Shown here: positions 27,021-36,175 of the stretch, in pieces
How positions within the stretch are numbered: the stretch's first letter is position 1
Layout of the letters: every line of letters starts with the position of its first letter
DNA from: Dechloromonas denitrificans
Lineage (GTDB): Bacteria; Pseudomonadota; Gammaproteobacteria; Burkholderiales; Rhodocyclaceae
Direction: 5' to 3'
NCBI RefSeq assembly: GCF_020510665.1
Contig: NZ_CP075187.1
Span: forward strand, 2,466,001-2,530,000
Length of the DNA stretch: 64,000 nt
Program-made: the position numbers and the translations under genes
The notes under the pieces: model-generated
The model's database searches: none
Told to the model about the DNA's origin: nothing
The model's input: the letters and a program-made list of their open reading frames with translations, nothing else

Positions 27021-27592
27021 GCCGTATCCTGATTGTCGATGATGAGGAATCCATCCTCAAATCCTTGCAACGACTGTTACGCGTTGCTCCCTGCTCATTC
27101 GGCGCCAAAACATTTCACCTCGACGTCCGCACCTTCAACTCGCCGCTGCTCGCGCTTGAAGCCGCCCGCACCGAAGAATTCGATCTCTTCATCAGCGATT
27201 ACCGCATGCCGTTCATGGATGGCATCGAGTTTCTCAAGGCAGCCAAGGCTATCCAGCCCGATGCCGCGCGCCTGATCCTGTCCGGATACGCCGACCTCAA
27301 CGCCCTGCTTCGTGCGGTCAACGAGGTCGGGATCGAACGTTTCATCGGCAAGCCGTGGAACGAATACGAACTGCTCTCGGCCATTGCCCAGATTCTGGCA
27401 CATCGTGAATTGCAGCTGGAAAACAGGGAACTAGCGAATCTGGTTCGCCTGGAAATGGGCGATCTCACGCCTGAGCAACTTGAAGCCGAACGACTGGAGC
27501 GCATCGAACCTGGCATTACCGAGGTGAATTGGGGCCCGGACGGCTCCATCCTGCTAGATACCGACTTCCCGGAAAATCAGAGCGAGGTGTGA
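27017..27592 (+). CDS. Response regulator, receiver with short helical C-terminus
   Basis: The 191-residue protein has a receiver domain (SRILIVDDEESILKSLQRLL; acceptor in LFISDYRMPFMDG; conserved Lys in GKPWNEYELL) and a short C-terminal extension (LENRELANLVRLEMGDLTPEQLEAERLERI) with no recognisable DNA-binding or enzymatic output. Its receiver resembles those of the RpfG-like protein and of the C-terminus of the first operon gene. The frame is open further upstream, but the ATG at 27017 overlaps the previous stop (ATGA) and starts right at the receiver. Confidence 0.9.
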   Translation: MSRILIVDDEESILKSLQRLLRVAPCSFGAKTFHLDVRTFNSPLLALEAARTEEFDLFISDYRMPFMDGIEFLKAAKAIQPDAARLILSGYADLNALLRAVNEVGIERFIGKPWNEYELLSAIAQILAHRELQLENRELANLVRLEMGDLTPEQLEAERLERIEPGITEVNWGPDGSILLDTDFPENQSEV

Positions 27593-27594
27593 CC

Positions 27595-29622
27595 ATGGAT
27601 GCGTTCATCTGGGATCAGCGTTACATGACCGGTGAGTCGATTGTTGATACCGAGCATCAGGAACTGGTCCGCATCATCAATCTGGTGGTCGAAAAAGTAT
27701 CGCGCGCAACGCCGGCCACGGAAATTGAAAGCATCCTGTCCCAACTCGTCAAATACGCAGTTGTGCACTTCCGTCACGAAGAAGAACTGATGATGGAGGT
27801 CGGTTGTGACCCGCGCTTCATCGCCGAACACACCCAGATTCATATCGAGTTTGCCCGTCAAGTCACCAAGATGCGGGAAATTCCCGGCACCGACACCGAG
27901 GATTTGCTGCGTTTTCTGACCAGTTGGCTGGCACACCACATCCTGGGCATCGACCAATCGATGGCCCGGCAGGTCCAGAGCATCCGGTCGGGGGGCTCGG
28001 CCGAGACAGTTTATCTTGAGGAACAAAAACGTGCAGCTGACCCGACCACATCCAGCCTGCTTGATGCGATGAACTCGCTGTACCGCCTGATCGCCGCGCG
28101 CAACGACAGCCTGCTGACACTCAACCAGAGCCTTGAACAGCAGGTGGCAGCACGAACCCAGGATTTGTCGAAAACCAATGCCGCCTTGCTGGAAGAGCAG
28201 CAATCGCTGAAAGTCGCCATCCAGACCGTCAAGACCACCCAGCAAAAACTGCTCGAATCGGAGCACAAGCGCAGCGAAGCGGCGGCCCGGCACATGGAGC
28301 TGTTTCTAAGCCAGATTATCGATGGCGACCCGGTTCCGACATTCGTCATCGATGCCAGCCACAAAATCACGCACTGGAACCGGGCATGCGCCGCAATCAG
28401 CGGCATGACGGCCACTGAAATGATCGGCAGCAACCAGCAATGGTGTGCGTTCTATCCAAGCGCCCGGCCGGTGATGGCCGACCTGATCGTCGACGGCAGC
28501 ATCAACGACCAGTTCGAAACCTATTACCACGACAAATACAAACGCTCGAGGACGATCGACGGCGCCTTCGAAGGCGAGGCGTACTTCCCCGACCTGAAAC
28601 ACGGTGGACGCTGGCTGTTCTTTACCGCCGCCCCGCTGCGCGACGCCAACGGCAAGCTGGTTGGGGCCATTGAAACGCTGCAGGATGTCACCGACCGACG
28701 CCGGGCCGAAGATGATCTCCGGGAATATCAGAATCATCTGGAAGAACTGGTGGCGACGCGCACGCGAGAGCTCGCCAGCGCCAATACGGCGCTGGAAAAC
28801 GACAGACGCGAGCTGGAACAATTACTCGCCAAGGTCGAAGAAGCCCAGCAACAATTGCTGCAATCGGAAAAAATGGCGGCCATCGGCCAACTGGCAGCCG
28901 GCGTTGCGCACGAAATCAACAATCCGGTCGGCTTCGTCAATTCCAACCTGTGCACACTCAAGAACTACAGCACCAGCCTGTTTTCAGTCATTGAGTCCTA
29001 CGAGGCAGGCGATCCGGCCAAAATCGAGCTGGCCCGCCAGCAAGCCGACCTCGATTTTCTCAAGGATGATCTGCCATCGCTTCTCGCCGAGTCGCAGGAA
29101 GGGCTGGTTCGCGTCACCAAGATTGTTCAGAACCTCAAGGACTTCTCCCGGATTGACCAAGCCGAACACCAGCAAGCCGACCTGAATGCCGCCCTGGAAA
29201 GCACGCTGAATGTGGTCTGGAACGAATTGAAGTACAAGGCTGATGTGATTCGCGAATTGGGTGCGATTCCTGCGGTCGACTGCGTTCCAGCCCAAATAAA
29301 CCAGGTGTTCATGAACCTGCTGGTCAATGCAGCGCAATCGATTCCCGAACGTGGGCAGATTCACGTTCGATCCGGCAGTGAGAACAGCCACGTCTGGTTT
29401 GAAATCGAAGACAACGGCATCGGCATGAGCGAAGAAATCCGGCGTCGTATTTTCGAGCCGTTTTTCACCACCAAACCCGTCGGCAAAGGCACCGGGCTCG
29501 GCCTGTCCATTTCGTATGACATCATTGTCAAAAAACACGGGGGACGCATGGATGTGCGCAGCGAACCCGGCAAAGGCAGTTGTTTCCGCATCTGGCTACC
29601 GCTCACCTTCGGAGAGCACTGA
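27595..29622 (+). CDS. Hemerythrin-PAS sensor histidine kinase
   Basis: The 675-residue protein begins with a bacteriohemerythrin domain (about 1-135). All diiron ligand motifs are visible: TEHQEL (His21), HFRHEEELM, HTQIHIEF and WLAHHILGID. A coiled-coil segment is followed by a PAS domain (about 240-375), a HisKA domain with His near 436 (GVAHEINNPVGFV) and an HATPase domain (NQVFMNLLVNAAQSI, DNGIGMSEEIRRRIFEPFFTTK, GTGLGLSIS). Hemerythrin suggests sensing of oxygen or nitric oxide. No membrane helix is present, so it is a soluble kinase. It is the last gene of the operon, two bases after the previous stop. Its core resembles the kinase at 23020. Confidence 0.93.
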   Translation: MDAFIWDQRYMTGESIVDTEHQELVRIINLVVEKVSRATPATEIESILSQLVKYAVVHFRHEEELMMEVGCDPRFIAEHTQIHIEFARQVTKMREIPGTDTEDLLRFLTSWLAHHILGIDQSMARQVQSIRSGGSAETVYLEEQKRAADPTTSSLLDAMNSLYRLIAARNDSLLTLNQSLEQQVAARTQDLSKTNAALLEEQQSLKVAIQTVKTTQQKLLESEHKRSEAAARHMELFLSQIIDGDPVPTFVIDASHKITHWNRACAAISGMTATEMIGSNQQWCAFYPSARPVMADLIVDGSINDQFETYYHDKYKRSRTIDGAFEGEAYFPDLKHGGRWLFFTAAPLRDANGKLVGAIETLQDVTDRRRAEDDLREYQNHLEELVATRTRELASANTALENDRRELEQLLAKVEEAQQQLLQSEKMAAIGQLAAGVAHEINNPVGFVNSNLCTLKNYSTSLFSVIESYEAGDPAKIELARQQADLDFLKDDLPSLLAESQEGLVRVTKIVQNLKDFSRIDQAEHQQADLNAALESTLNVVWNELKYKADVIRELGAIPAVDCVPAQINQVFMNLLVNAAQSIPERGQIHVRSGSENSHVWFEIEDNGIGMSEEIRRRIFEPFFTTKPVGKGTGLGLSISYDIIVKKHGGRMDVRSEPGKGSCFRIWLPLTFGEH

Positions 29623-29676
29623 GTAGGGCTCTCAGCCACGGTGTGGCTGCCGCGCTTCAGCGTGCGGAGCACCTAC
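29623..29676. repeat. REP/BIME-like inverted element
   Basis: Both strands begin with GTAG followed by a hairpin: plus strand GTAGG then AGCCAC-GGT-GTGGCT, minus strand GTAGG then CCGCAC...GCGCGG. The outer ends pair (GTAGGGCTC with GAGC-A-CCTAC), giving a three-way fold. A GTAG head plus an imperfect hairpin is the signature of REP elements. It starts directly after the histidine kinase stop codon. Confidence 0.55.
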
Positions 29677-29782
29677 AGTAAAAGGCAATCTGACGCATCC
29701 GGTGTTTTCCGGGTCGATCGATCGCCGCTCACGCTAAAATCCGGCGCTTGAAATCGCAAACTCGCACAATCAGGTCATCTCG

Positions 29783-30559
29783 ATGAAAAAACGTAGTTCG
29801 GCACCGGCTCACTCGGTCGATATCAGCGAAGAATCCGGCGTTCGCTATTTGCACTTCGGCTCGGAATGGGTGCAAGGGGCAATGCGCGTCGCCCGGCCAT
29901 GGTCGCTCGAATTGGCTTACACACGGGAGATGATGGCAGGTCTGCTACTCCGTCCGAACGGTCAGTGGCCGCGCAGCGCCTTGCTGATCGGCCTGGGGGC
30001 CGGCTCGTTGGCCAAGTTCATTTATCGCCACCTGCCCGATTGTCGTATCACCGCCGTCGAGATCAATCCGCAGGTCGAGATGATCGCCAGCCATTATTTC
30101 AAGCTGCCGGACGATCCGCTGCGTCTTGAAGTGGTGATCGGCTGCGGCGCCGACTACATGTTGAGCGGCAACCGTCAGTTCGATTACATCCTGGTCGACG
30201 GTTTCGACCCCGACGCACGCGCCGGCGTCCTCGACACCGAACCGTTCTACCAGGCATGTCGCAGCCGATTGAGCGACGATGGATTGCTGTGCGTCAATCT
30301 GCTCGGTCGAAACAAAGGTTTTGAAGCCAGCGTGGCACGAATCCGCCAGGCATTCGATGGCCGCACCGTGATTTTCCCCTCCTGCGACAGCGGCAACACC
30401 ATTGCTTTTGCCACGTCGGGCAAGCACGTCGAGGTCTCGCTGGACGACATGCGGGCACGGGCAACGCAGTTCAAGAAGGATCTGAAACTGGATTTGCTGC
30501 CGACGATTACCCGTTTGCAGTTGAGCAATGCTTTCCCTGAAGGAAAACTGCAGATCTAG
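29783..30559 (+). CDS. Spermidine synthase-like methyltransferase-fold protein
   Basis: The 258-residue protein has a Rossmann fold of the polyamine aminopropyltransferase type: ALLIGLGAGSLAKFIYRHLPDCRITAVEINPQV and then FDYILVDGFDPDARAG. It lacks the N-terminal tetramerisation domain of true spermidine synthases and part of the decarboxy-AdoMet pocket, like many SpeE-like proteins of unknown substrate in betaproteobacteria. Polyamine synthesis is therefore possible but unproven. It stands alone after the signalling operon. Confidence 0.8.
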   Translation: MKKRSSAPAHSVDISEESGVRYLHFGSEWVQGAMRVARPWSLELAYTREMMAGLLLRPNGQWPRSALLIGLGAGSLAKFIYRHLPDCRITAVEINPQVEMIASHYFKLPDDPLRLEVVIGCGADYMLSGNRQFDYILVDGFDPDARAGVLDTEPFYQACRSRLSDDGLLCVNLLGRNKGFEASVARIRQAFDGRTVIFPSCDSGNTIAFATSGKHVEVSLDDMRARATQFKKDLKLDLLPTITRLQLSNAFPEGKLQI

Positions 30560-30706
30560 GTCGTCGACCGTCGCTTGATTAAGCTGCAAATCAGGCTATA
30601 AATAAAGCATCCCCTGCCTTGAAAAAAACATCGGGGCGGACAGAACAAAACTGATGAAGCAGCAGTCTATCAATCTGGATTTCTTGTTTGAACACAGGAG
30701 GAGACC

Positions 30707-30973
30707 ATGCTTTCCATGCAAGATGTTCTTGATTATTGCGACCTTGATCGCGGCGAAATCGAAGCCATTGCCGAACACCAGCACATCCCGATGACGATCG
30801 CTGCAGAGATGGGAGAGCTTCTGCTGTGCTCACCGGAGGGCGTCTATCAACTGCATGCGATGATCATCGAAAACATGCAGCACGCGCTTCAGGAGGGACA
30901 TTTCGAGCACGTCAAGGATCTGGCCCAGACCTACCAGCACTTGCAGCGGACGCACCCCATTCCCCTGCACTGA
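30707..30973 (+). CDS. Uncharacterised 88-residue protein
   Basis: The ATG follows a strong AGGAGG ribosome-binding site. The protein is small, acidic and helical (DVLDYCDLDRGEIEAIAEHQHIPMTIAAEMGELLL), with several His and Met residues and no membrane segment. I do not recognise a family. A TATAAA -10-like element lies about 110 bases upstream, and the gene is flanked downstream by the narL terminator hairpin. The helical N-terminal half with a run of His could suggest a small regulator, but nothing decides it. Confidence 0.7.
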   Translation: MLSMQDVLDYCDLDRGEIEAIAEHQHIPMTIAAEMGELLLCSPEGVYQLHAMIIENMQHALQEGHFEHVKDLAQTYQHLQRTHPIPLH

Positions 30974-30995
30974 AATCTGCAAAATCAAACAAAAA

Positions 30996-31034
30996 CAAGC
31001 GTCGACCGCAACATTGCATTGCCATCGACGCTTG
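30996..31034 (-). terminator. Intrinsic terminator of narXL
   Basis: CAAGCGTCGA pairs with TCGACGCTTG around a 19-nt loop that can itself form GCAA/TTGC. On the minus strand it is followed by TTTTTGTTTGATTTT. It lies 58 bases beyond the narL stop. Confidence 0.75.
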
Positions 31035-31091
31035 CTTCTTTACCGGTCAGGGAAGTGCGGCCGGGGTGACCAGCCAGCACATCACGTTGCG

Positions 31092-31757
31092 TCAAGAATT
31101 GCGATTTTGTCCGTAACCGTGTTCGACCGCATACAGCGCAACCTGAACGCGGCTGGTCATGTTCAGCTTCTTGAAAATATTCTGTACGTGAATCTTGACC
31201 GTGCTCTCAGCCAGATCGAGCGTGCGGGCAATTTCCTTGTTGCTATCCCCTTGCGCCAGACAAATCAGGATATCGCGCTCACGCGGTGAAAACTTGTCCC
31301 GCTCGGGCAAGGCCGGTGCCTGTTTCGGCTGGTTGCGTACGCCCTGAATCAGCTTCGCGGTCATTTGTGGCGAAACGATCGAATCCCCCTGCGCCGCCCG
31401 GCGAATGGCATCGACCAGCGTATCGGTTTCGATGTTTTTCAGCAGGTAGCCGCTCGCGCCGGCGCGCAAGGCCTCCATCAGGTCTTGCGCATCTTCCGAC
31501 ACCGTCAGCATGAGCACCCTGACTTCGGGATTTTCCTCGGTAATCACCTTGACGGCTTCGAGTCCGGAAACCCCTGGCATGTGCAAATCGAGCAGGACCA
31601 CATCCGGCTTCAGCGAACGAGCCCGCTTGATGCCTTCGAGGCCGTCCCCGGCTTCATCGACAACAACAAAATCCTCATTGCGTTGCAGCAGGGACTTGAT
31701 GCCACTGCGAAACAGCGTGTGGTCGTCGACCAGTAGTACATGTATTTTTTCGTTCAT
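31092..31757 (-). CDS. narL: Nitrate/nitrite response regulator NarL
   Basis: The 221-residue regulator has a receiver (about 5-125; acceptor in VVLLDLHMPGVSG, Lys in YLLKNIETDTLV) and a C-terminal LuxR-type helix-turn-helix (FSPRERDILICLAQGDSNKEIARTLDLAESTVKIHVQNIFKKL). NarL-type proteins control respiratory nitrate genes in response to NarX. MNEKIHVLLVDDHTLFRSG is the conserved start; upstream in-frame codons lie in narX. It follows narX directly, with the narX stop two bases before the ATG. Confidence 0.93.
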   Translation of the reverse strand: MNEKIHVLLVDDHTLFRSGIKSLLQRNEDFVVVDEAGDGLEGIKRARSLKPDVVLLDLHMPGVSGLEAVKVITEENPEVRVLMLTVSEDAQDLMEALRAGASGYLLKNIETDTLVDAIRRAAQGDSIVSPQMTAKLIQGVRNQPKQAPALPERDKFSPRERDILICLAQGDSNKEIARTLDLAESTVKIHVQNIFKKLNMTSRVQVALYAVEHGYGQNRNS

Positions 31758-31759
31758 TT

Positions 31760-33700
31760 TCAGGTCGCTCCCATAGTTTCCCGAGGCAAGTTCAGCGTAA
31801 CACGGGTGCCTCTCCCGATTTCGGAGTCGACGCGACACTCGCCGCCAACCCGGTGAGCGCGTTCGCGCATGATTTTCAAACCGACATGACGATCAGACAG
31901 CACATTCGGCTCGTTGACCGTATCAAATCCAACACCATCATCCTTGACCTCGACTGTCAGGCGCCCCTGGTCTCGATGAAGCATGACATTAACATTTGAC
32001 GCACGGGCATGCTTGCGGATATTCGAAAGTGATTCCTGAACAATGTGCATGATCTGGACTTCATCTGTCGAGCCAAACGGCGAGCCGCTGCCAATACGCT
32101 CGAAGGCTGTATTGATACCGGTTTGTCCTTCAAATTTTTCCAGCGCCGCCTGAATCGCAGAATCGAGGTCCGACTGGTGCACACGTGTCCGGAAGTGGAC
32201 CAGCAACTCGCGCACATCGTCGTAGCTTTCCTGCACCCCCTCGCGGAGTTGCCCGGCTGTTTGCATCGCCTCATCCAGTCGCCCCTTGCGCAGGGAGTCC
32301 TGGAGCAATTGAACCTGGATATTGAGGAATGCCAGGCCCTGGGCAATCGAGTCGTGCAACTCCTGGGCCAGAAGATTACGTTCCTCGGAGACAGCCAGTT
32401 CCCGCTCGCGGGACATCAGGCGCTGGTTTTCGATCGCAACCCCGAGATGTTGCCCCAGGGTTTCCAGCAAATAGATATCGCGCTCGGAAAGAGCCTGGGG
32501 ACGGCGGAAATACAGGTTATACACCCCCAGGCGCTGCTTGTTGTAGAGGATGGTGAATGCAGTTGCCGTTGCAAAACCTTCACGAATGCAACTCCGCAGC
32601 TTCATTCCCGGTGGCGGATTTGCCGTCTGGAAAGTCGCTGTAATCCCGGTCTGAATGACCTCGCCACAAAGACATTCACCACAATTCAGCTCAGCCTCAA
32701 TGGCTACGAACTGGTCTGACAAGCCCTCATGTGCCATCAGGTGAAGGGTTTCTCTATCCGCCTCATAGAGCCGGACAGCACCGCCATCGGCCCCCAGAGC
32801 CGTCTTGATCCGATCTAGGAATCCCTGGCAAATATTTTCCAGGTTGGCTGGCTGGGTCAGGAAGGCAGTTTCCTCATAAAGAATCCTCAATTCGCGATTA
32901 CGCTGGGCCAGGCTTCGCGTTTCTGCCTCGACTCGCTCCTCCAGCGTGCCATAAGCATTTTGTAGATGCTCCGCCATTTGATTGAAGCCTTGTGCCAAAC
33001 GCCCCAACTCATCATTCGAGTTGCCCGGCAAACGTACGGAAAGGTCATTGCTCGTCATCCGCCGCATGCCCACCAACAAAATGCCAATCGGCGTAATGAC
33101 CAGACGGATGAAAAAGCGGATCAGGATGCCTGTACCGATAATCGCCAGGAAAACCAGTGCCGCCTGAACCGTCCGCAGGAGATTGGTATCGTGGGCATAA
33201 CTCCACTCCATCGACAGCACCAACTCGTTGATGCTGCTGACAAAGTCTTCAATTTCATCGTCAAAGCGATCGAGGGCGGCATCGCGCTGTTTGAGATCGG
33301 CTGACAAATAATTCAATACCAAGGGGCGGACTTTTGCCCCCCAGGCCTGGGAGACGATGCTCACCTGATCCTGGACCTGTGCGTTGCGCGGCGGAGAAAG
33401 GGGACGGACAGGGTCGCCCAGTTGCAGATCGCGCAGCACCTTGTCGAATTGATCGAGTTCCCCGCTCAGAATGGTCGACAGGTCCTGGGTCGTCATTTTT
33501 TGCTCGACCCCGCGCGCCATCAGATGGCCAATGCGATAAGTCCGCATGCGCAGGCTGCCGGCGTCATTGATCGCGGCAGCGACACCTTCGAGCTGCCAGG
33601 AAATCAGTAAAGTCAGACCGATTGCCGTCATTGCCACCATGAAAAAGGCAATCAGCATTCCGACAATTTTTTTCGACAGTTTGCCGGGATTGGCGAACAT
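31760..33700 (-). CDS. narX: Nitrate/nitrite sensor histidine kinase NarX
   Basis: The 646-residue sensor has an N-terminal membrane helix (IVGMLIAFFMVAMTAIGLTLLI) followed by the periplasmic P-box INDAGSLRMRTYRIG, which binds nitrate or nitrite. A second membrane helix follows (TVQAALVFLAIIGTGILIRFFI), then HAMP, a GAF-like region (about 275-430) with clustered Cys (NCGECLCGEV), a HisKA_3 domain with ERNLLAQELHDSIAQGLAFL and an HATPase domain (DDGVGFDT, HVGLKIMRERA). The Cys-rich region also occurs in other NarX proteins. No nar respiratory operon lies in this window, so its targets are elsewhere. Confidence 0.93.
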   Translation of the reverse strand: MFANPGKLSKKIVGMLIAFFMVAMTAIGLTLLISWQLEGVAAAINDAGSLRMRTYRIGHLMARGVEQKMTTQDLSTILSGELDQFDKVLRDLQLGDPVRPLSPPRNAQVQDQVSIVSQAWGAKVRPLVLNYLSADLKQRDAALDRFDDEIEDFVSSINELVLSMEWSYAHDTNLLRTVQAALVFLAIIGTGILIRFFIRLVITPIGILLVGMRRMTSNDLSVRLPGNSNDELGRLAQGFNQMAEHLQNAYGTLEERVEAETRSLAQRNRELRILYEETAFLTQPANLENICQGFLDRIKTALGADGGAVRLYEADRETLHLMAHEGLSDQFVAIEAELNCGECLCGEVIQTGITATFQTANPPPGMKLRSCIREGFATATAFTILYNKQRLGVYNLYFRRPQALSERDIYLLETLGQHLGVAIENQRLMSRERELAVSEERNLLAQELHDSIAQGLAFLNIQVQLLQDSLRKGRLDEAMQTAGQLREGVQESYDDVRELLVHFRTRVHQSDLDSAIQAALEKFEGQTGINTAFERIGSGSPFGSTDEVQIMHIVQESLSNIRKHARASNVNVMLHRDQGRLTVEVKDDGVGFDTVNEPNVLSDRHVGLKIMRERAHRVGGECRVDSEIGRGTRVTLNLPRETMGAT

Positions 33701-33828
33701 CAATACGTTCCCTGTACAAGAGGTTCAAACATTAGCGTCACTTTCATCAATCCTACAAGGACGCATATCAAAATACGCACGACGGACTGTCATGGATTCT
33801 CGCCCGGCTTTGCCACATAATCAGCAAA

Positions 33829-35295
33829 ATGAAGATGACGACCAGAATATTCAATCACCGCAGATTGCTTCTACTACTGAGCCTGCTGCTCAGTGCAGGT
33901 TTCTTTGCCACCACATTGTTCGGCTATTTCGTATCCAAGGATGCGATCCGCTCAGCCATCATCGGACAGGACCTGCCACTTACGTCGAGCAATATCTATT
34001 CCGAAATCCAGAAAGACCTCGTCCGCCCGGTATTGATCTCGTCCACCATGGCGCATGATACTTTCCTGCGCGACTGGGTGCTCAAGGGAGAGCGGGACGT
34101 CAGTGCGATGGCCCAGTATCTCGGCGAGGTCAAAAAACGTCACGCTGCATTCAGCAGCTTCTTCGTTTCGGACAAAACCGGCCACTACTATACCGGCGAA
34201 GGCATTCTCAAACACGTGTCAGCCAGCGAACCGCGCGATGCCTGGTATCACCGCGTCCGCGACATGAAACAGGATTATGAAATCAATGTCGATCCCGATC
34301 TGGCGAACAAGGATGCGCTGACCATTTTCATCAATTACCGGGTATTCGATTTTGACGGGAATTATATCGGTGCCACCGGCATCGGCCTGACAGTCGATGC
34401 CGTCCGCCACCTGATTGCCAGTTACCAGCAGCGCTTCAACCGGACAATCTACTTTGTCGATGCAAGCGGCCACATCGTCCTCTTCGGCAATCAGCCGGGC
34501 CGGGAAGCTGACTTGCATAAAGCCCAGGGGATCGGTGCTCAACTCGACACCATCCTGCGCGAAAAGGCCGGCTCGTACCAGTTTGTCGCCAACGGTGACA
34601 ATCATGTACTCAACGTCAATTACCTGAGCGAACTGAACTGGTATCTTTTCGTCGAGCAAAATGAAGATGCCGCCCTCGCCGGCATTCGCCAGACGCTCTA
34701 CGCCAATCTGGCAATCAGTCTGGTGGTGACCTTGCTGGTCATTTTTCTGACCCACATCGCACTCGGCCGCTACCAGTTCAGAATCGAGGAAATGGCCTCG
34801 AAAGACAAGTTGACCGGGCTGCTCAACCGCCATGCCTGCTCGATCATTCTTGACCGCCTGCTCGCCGCCTACCGCCGCACCCCGAAACCGATCAGCATCT
34901 TGCTGGCCGACGTCGATCACTTCAAGGACATCAACGATCGCCATGGCCATCGGGTTGGCGATCAAGTGTTAAACGGCATCGCCCGGCAAATCCAGCGGAG
35001 CATCCGCGAGTCCGATGTGGCGGTGCGCTGGGGTGGCGAAGAGTTCCTGATCATTCTTCAAGCCTGCGACCAGACCGAAGCCGAACATTTGGCCGAGAAA
35101 TTGAGGGTTTCGGTGGCCGAATGCATTCCCGATCCAACCGACCCCGACATCCGGATTACCGTCAGCATTGGCGTCAGCCAGTTCGACGGAGCGGAATCGC
35201 TTGATCAGACCATAGATCGGGCCGATGCAGCGCTCTACTCCGCCAAGCAAAGCGGACGCAACCTGGTCTGTACGGCAGCGGCGCATACGGCATGA
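33829..35295 (+). CDS. Membrane diguanylate cyclase with periplasmic Cache sensor
   Basis: The 488-residue protein has a membrane helix at 10-35, a periplasmic dCache-type sensor (about 40-290; FFVSDKTGHYYTGEG, DWV and IGATGIGLTVDAVRHLI), a second membrane helix (LAISLVVTLLVIFLTHIAL) and a GGDEF domain (about 325-485). The active-site motif RWGGEEFLII is intact (about 400), predicting c-di-GMP synthesis. An inhibitory RxxD site is not obvious. It is divergent from narX with 128 bases between the starts. Its stop lies beside the nrt terminator. Confidence 0.93.
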   Translation: MKMTTRIFNHRRLLLLLSLLLSAGFFATTLFGYFVSKDAIRSAIIGQDLPLTSSNIYSEIQKDLVRPVLISSTMAHDTFLRDWVLKGERDVSAMAQYLGEVKKRHAAFSSFFVSDKTGHYYTGEGILKHVSASEPRDAWYHRVRDMKQDYEINVDPDLANKDALTIFINYRVFDFDGNYIGATGIGLTVDAVRHLIASYQQRFNRTIYFVDASGHIVLFGNQPGREADLHKAQGIGAQLDTILREKAGSYQFVANGDNHVLNVNYLSELNWYLFVEQNEDAALAGIRQTLYANLAISLVVTLLVIFLTHIALGRYQFRIEEMASKDKLTGLLNRHACSIILDRLLAAYRRTPKPISILLADVDHFKDINDRHGHRVGDQVLNGIARQIQRSIRESDVAVRWGGEEFLIILQACDQTEAEHLAEKLRVSVAECIPDPTDPDIRITVSIGVSQFDGAESLDQTIDRADAALYSAKQSGRNLVCTAAAHTA

Positions 35296-35321
35296 AAAAC
35301 CCGCCGGTTTGATCCGGCGGG
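35295..35321 (-). terminator. Intrinsic terminator of the nrtABD operon
   Basis: CCCGCCGG pairs with CCGGCGGG around ATCAAA. On the minus strand it is followed by TTTTT. It touches the last base of the diguanylate cyclase stop codon. Confidence 0.88.
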
Positions 35322-35360
35322 CAAGTACGCTCCTGGCGCAGAAGGCGCCGCACCAACGAC

Positions 35361-36161
35361 TCAGGCGACCAGTTTTTCGACGTGCGCCTGTTTTTTGTAG
35401 AGAAACTCAAGAACCGCAGCACGATATCGGATGTAATCCGGATCATGCGCCAGCGTCAGGCGATTTCTCGGTCTGGGCAGGTCGACCGCAAGAATCTCGC
35501 CGATCGTCGCCGCCGGGCCGTTGGTCATCATCACGATGCGGTCCGAGAGCAGCACCGCCTCGTCGACATCGTGGGTAACCATGACCGTCGTTGCCTTGGT
35601 CGCCTCGCAGATCTTCATCAGCTCGTCCTGCAGCTTGGCGCGGGTCAGCGCATCCAGCGCGCCGAAAGGCTCGTCCATCAGCAGCACCTTGGGCTGCATC
35701 GACAAGGCGCGGGCGATGCCGACGCGCTGCTTCATGCCGCCGGAAATTTCGTTCGGATACTTGGCGCTGGCGTGGTCGAGGCCGACCAGATGGATGGCGG
35801 CGGCCGTGCGTTCCTTGAGCTTGGCCTTGCCTTCCTTTTCACCAAACACCCGCTCGACGGCCAGATAGACGTTTTCAAAACAGGTCAGCCAGGGCAGCAG
35901 GCTGTGGTTCTGGAAAACCACGGCGCGCTCCGGGCCGGGGCCGGCGATTTCACGGTCTTCCAGCAACAACACGCCAGTACTCGGCTTGGTCAGCCCGGCA
36001 ATCAGGTTGAGCAGCGTCGATTTGCCGCAGCCGGAGTGGCCGATCAGGGCGATGAACTCGCCTTGCTTGATGGTCAGGTCAATATCGCGCAGGGCGACGA
36101 ACTTGCCCTTCTTGGTGTCGAAAGTCTGGCCAACACGTTGAACTTGTACGAATTTTTCCAT
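35361..36161 (-). CDS. nrtD: Nitrate ABC transporter ATP-binding protein NrtD
   Basis: The 266-residue ATPase has Walker A GHSGCGKST, Q-loop VFQNHSLLPWLTCFENV, signature ISGGMKQRVGIARAL and Walker B VLLMDEPFGALD, followed by MVTHDVDEAVLL. The sequence closely follows the NrtD/SsuB/TauB group, and the nrtA-nrtB context points to nitrate/nitrite. The start MEKFVQVQRVGQTF begins at the ABC domain. Its ATG is 14 bases after nrtB. It is the last gene before the terminator. Confidence 0.93.
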   Translation of the reverse strand: MEKFVQVQRVGQTFDTKKGKFVALRDIDLTIKQGEFIALIGHSGCGKSTLLNLIAGLTKPSTGVLLLEDREIAGPGPERAVVFQNHSLLPWLTCFENVYLAVERVFGEKEGKAKLKERTAAAIHLVGLDHASAKYPNEISGGMKQRVGIARALSMQPKVLLMDEPFGALDALTRAKLQDELMKICEATKATTVMVTHDVDEAVLLSDRIVMMTNGPAATIGEILAVDLPRPRNRLTLAHDPDYIRYRAAVLEFLYKKQAHVEKLVA

Positions 36162-36175
36162 GATGCTCTCCCGGA

